Part shown: piece by piece, positions 16,267-16,467 of the stretch
Position numbering within the stretch: the first letter of the stretch is position 1
How the letters are laid out: each line of letters begins with the position of its first letter
From: Tannerella sp.
GTDB taxonomy: Bacteria; Bacteroidota; Bacteroidia; Bacteroidales; Tannerellaceae
DNA length: 16,467 nt
Reading direction: 5' to 3'
Assembly: GCA_031290635.1 (NCBI GenBank)
Contig: JAITNE010000074.1
Span: forward strand, 1-16,467
Notes under the pieces: generated by a model
What the model was told of the DNA's origin: nothing
The model's database searches: none
The model's input: the letters and a program-made list of their open reading frames with translations, nothing else
Program-made: the position numbers and the translations under genes

Positions 16267-16294
16267 GTGGGTTAGAAAACTATTTATATCTTTG
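16263..16294 (+). promoter_or_regulatory. strong Bacteroidota promoter for the edge gene
   Basis: TTTG (16263-16266), a 20-base spacer and TATCTTTG (16287-16294) match the -33/-7 consensus exactly. It is the best promoter in the window, with A-tracts upstream and an A-rich leader (16302-16320) before the ATG at 16324. Confidence 0.8.
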
Positions 16295-16323
16295 CAGCCT
16301 TAAACAAACAAAACAAAATTAGC

Positions 16324-16467
16324 ATGGATGTCTTTAACTTCTTTCATGGCCTTGTTTTCCAACTTGATTTCAGCGCTGATTTCAAACCGTCGAAAGCCTT
16401 AGCGACCAACATAACGTTGGCAGACTTCCCTTTGTTACTAGAGAGAGAGAGAGAGAGAGAGAGAGAG
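16324..16467 (+). CDS. unrecognised partial open reading frame at the window edge
   Basis: The first ATG after the strong promoter opens a frame of 48 codons that reaches the end of the window without a stop. The first 39 residues (MDVFNFFHGLVFQLDFSADF, then KPSKALATNITLADFPLLL) match no family I recognise and have no signal peptide. The last nine codons are Glu-Arg repeats that come only from the AG tract and may not be real. Promoter position and leader composition favour a true gene, but its identity cannot be judged. A minus-strand frame across the same bases also reads as a plausible helix (about 16355-16420), so the coding strand is not certain. Confidence 0.35.
   Translation, partial: MDVFNFFHGLVFQLDFSADFKPSKALATNITLADFPLLLERERERERE
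16440..16467 (+). repeat. (AG)14 dinucleotide tract at the sequence edge
   Basis: A pure run of AG units covers 16440-16467 and is the last thing in the window. It may be a real microsatellite at which assembly stopped, or an assembly or sequencing artefact. Confidence 0.9.

Overview
The window looks like a chromosomal segment of a Bacteroidota bacterium, most likely of the order Bacteroidales. Several start sites are preceded by the phylum's -7 box (TAnnTTTG: TACCTTTG or TATCTTTG), some with a -33 TTG/TTTG about 20 bases upstream. Leaders are A-rich and mostly lack a Shine-Dalgarno sequence. The gene content also fits: an S46 dipeptidyl-peptidase, a secreted protein with a DUF6383-like C-terminus, a PD-(D/E)XK C-terminal fragment of an AAA-ATPase-like protein, a six-domain ribosomal protein S1 and RNase Y. 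The right edge is a pure AG dinucleotide tract, so the window probably ends where an assembly ended. These assignments come from reading the translations; no database was searched.

Left arm (1-4980). The 3' end of a rightward gene (PD-(D/E)XK nuclease-like domain) meets a leftward set of three genes. In transcription order these are a 965-aa secreted repeat protein, a TIGR01212-type radical SAM protein that overlaps it by three bases and starts with TTG, and a small outer-membrane beta-barrel protein. A divergent promoter region at about 4924-5071 separates this set from the rightward genes.

Middle (5044-13038), all rightward. hpt and adk (nucleotide salvage and balance) lead into obgE, whose beginning is damaged: the usual ATG is ATT, codon 9 is TAA, and two conserved residues just downstream are changed. 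Two different heptanucleotide arrays fill the hpt-adk gap. A new promoter then drives a small winged-helix protein that ends at a terminator. It is followed by a tight run: a coiled-coil protein, ZapA (FtsZ-associated), RNase Y, a DPP7-type periplasmic dipeptidyl-peptidase and a membrane-linked family 2 glycosyltransferase.

Right arm (13039-16467). A PerR-like Fur-family regulator has its own promoter and a candidate autoregulatory inverted repeat, and is followed by a NimA-like flavin-binding protein. Next is rpsA, with a repeat-rich leader and a strong terminator. Last comes a very good promoter followed by an open frame that runs into the AG tract at the edge.

This is mainly conserved housekeeping sequence. 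I see no CRISPR array, insertion sequence, phage module, tRNA or rRNA. The observations most worth following are the damaged obgE start, the paired heptamer arrays, the regulatory repeats near perR, rpsA and the last promoter, and the uncharacterised secreted repeat protein coupled to a radical SAM enzyme.
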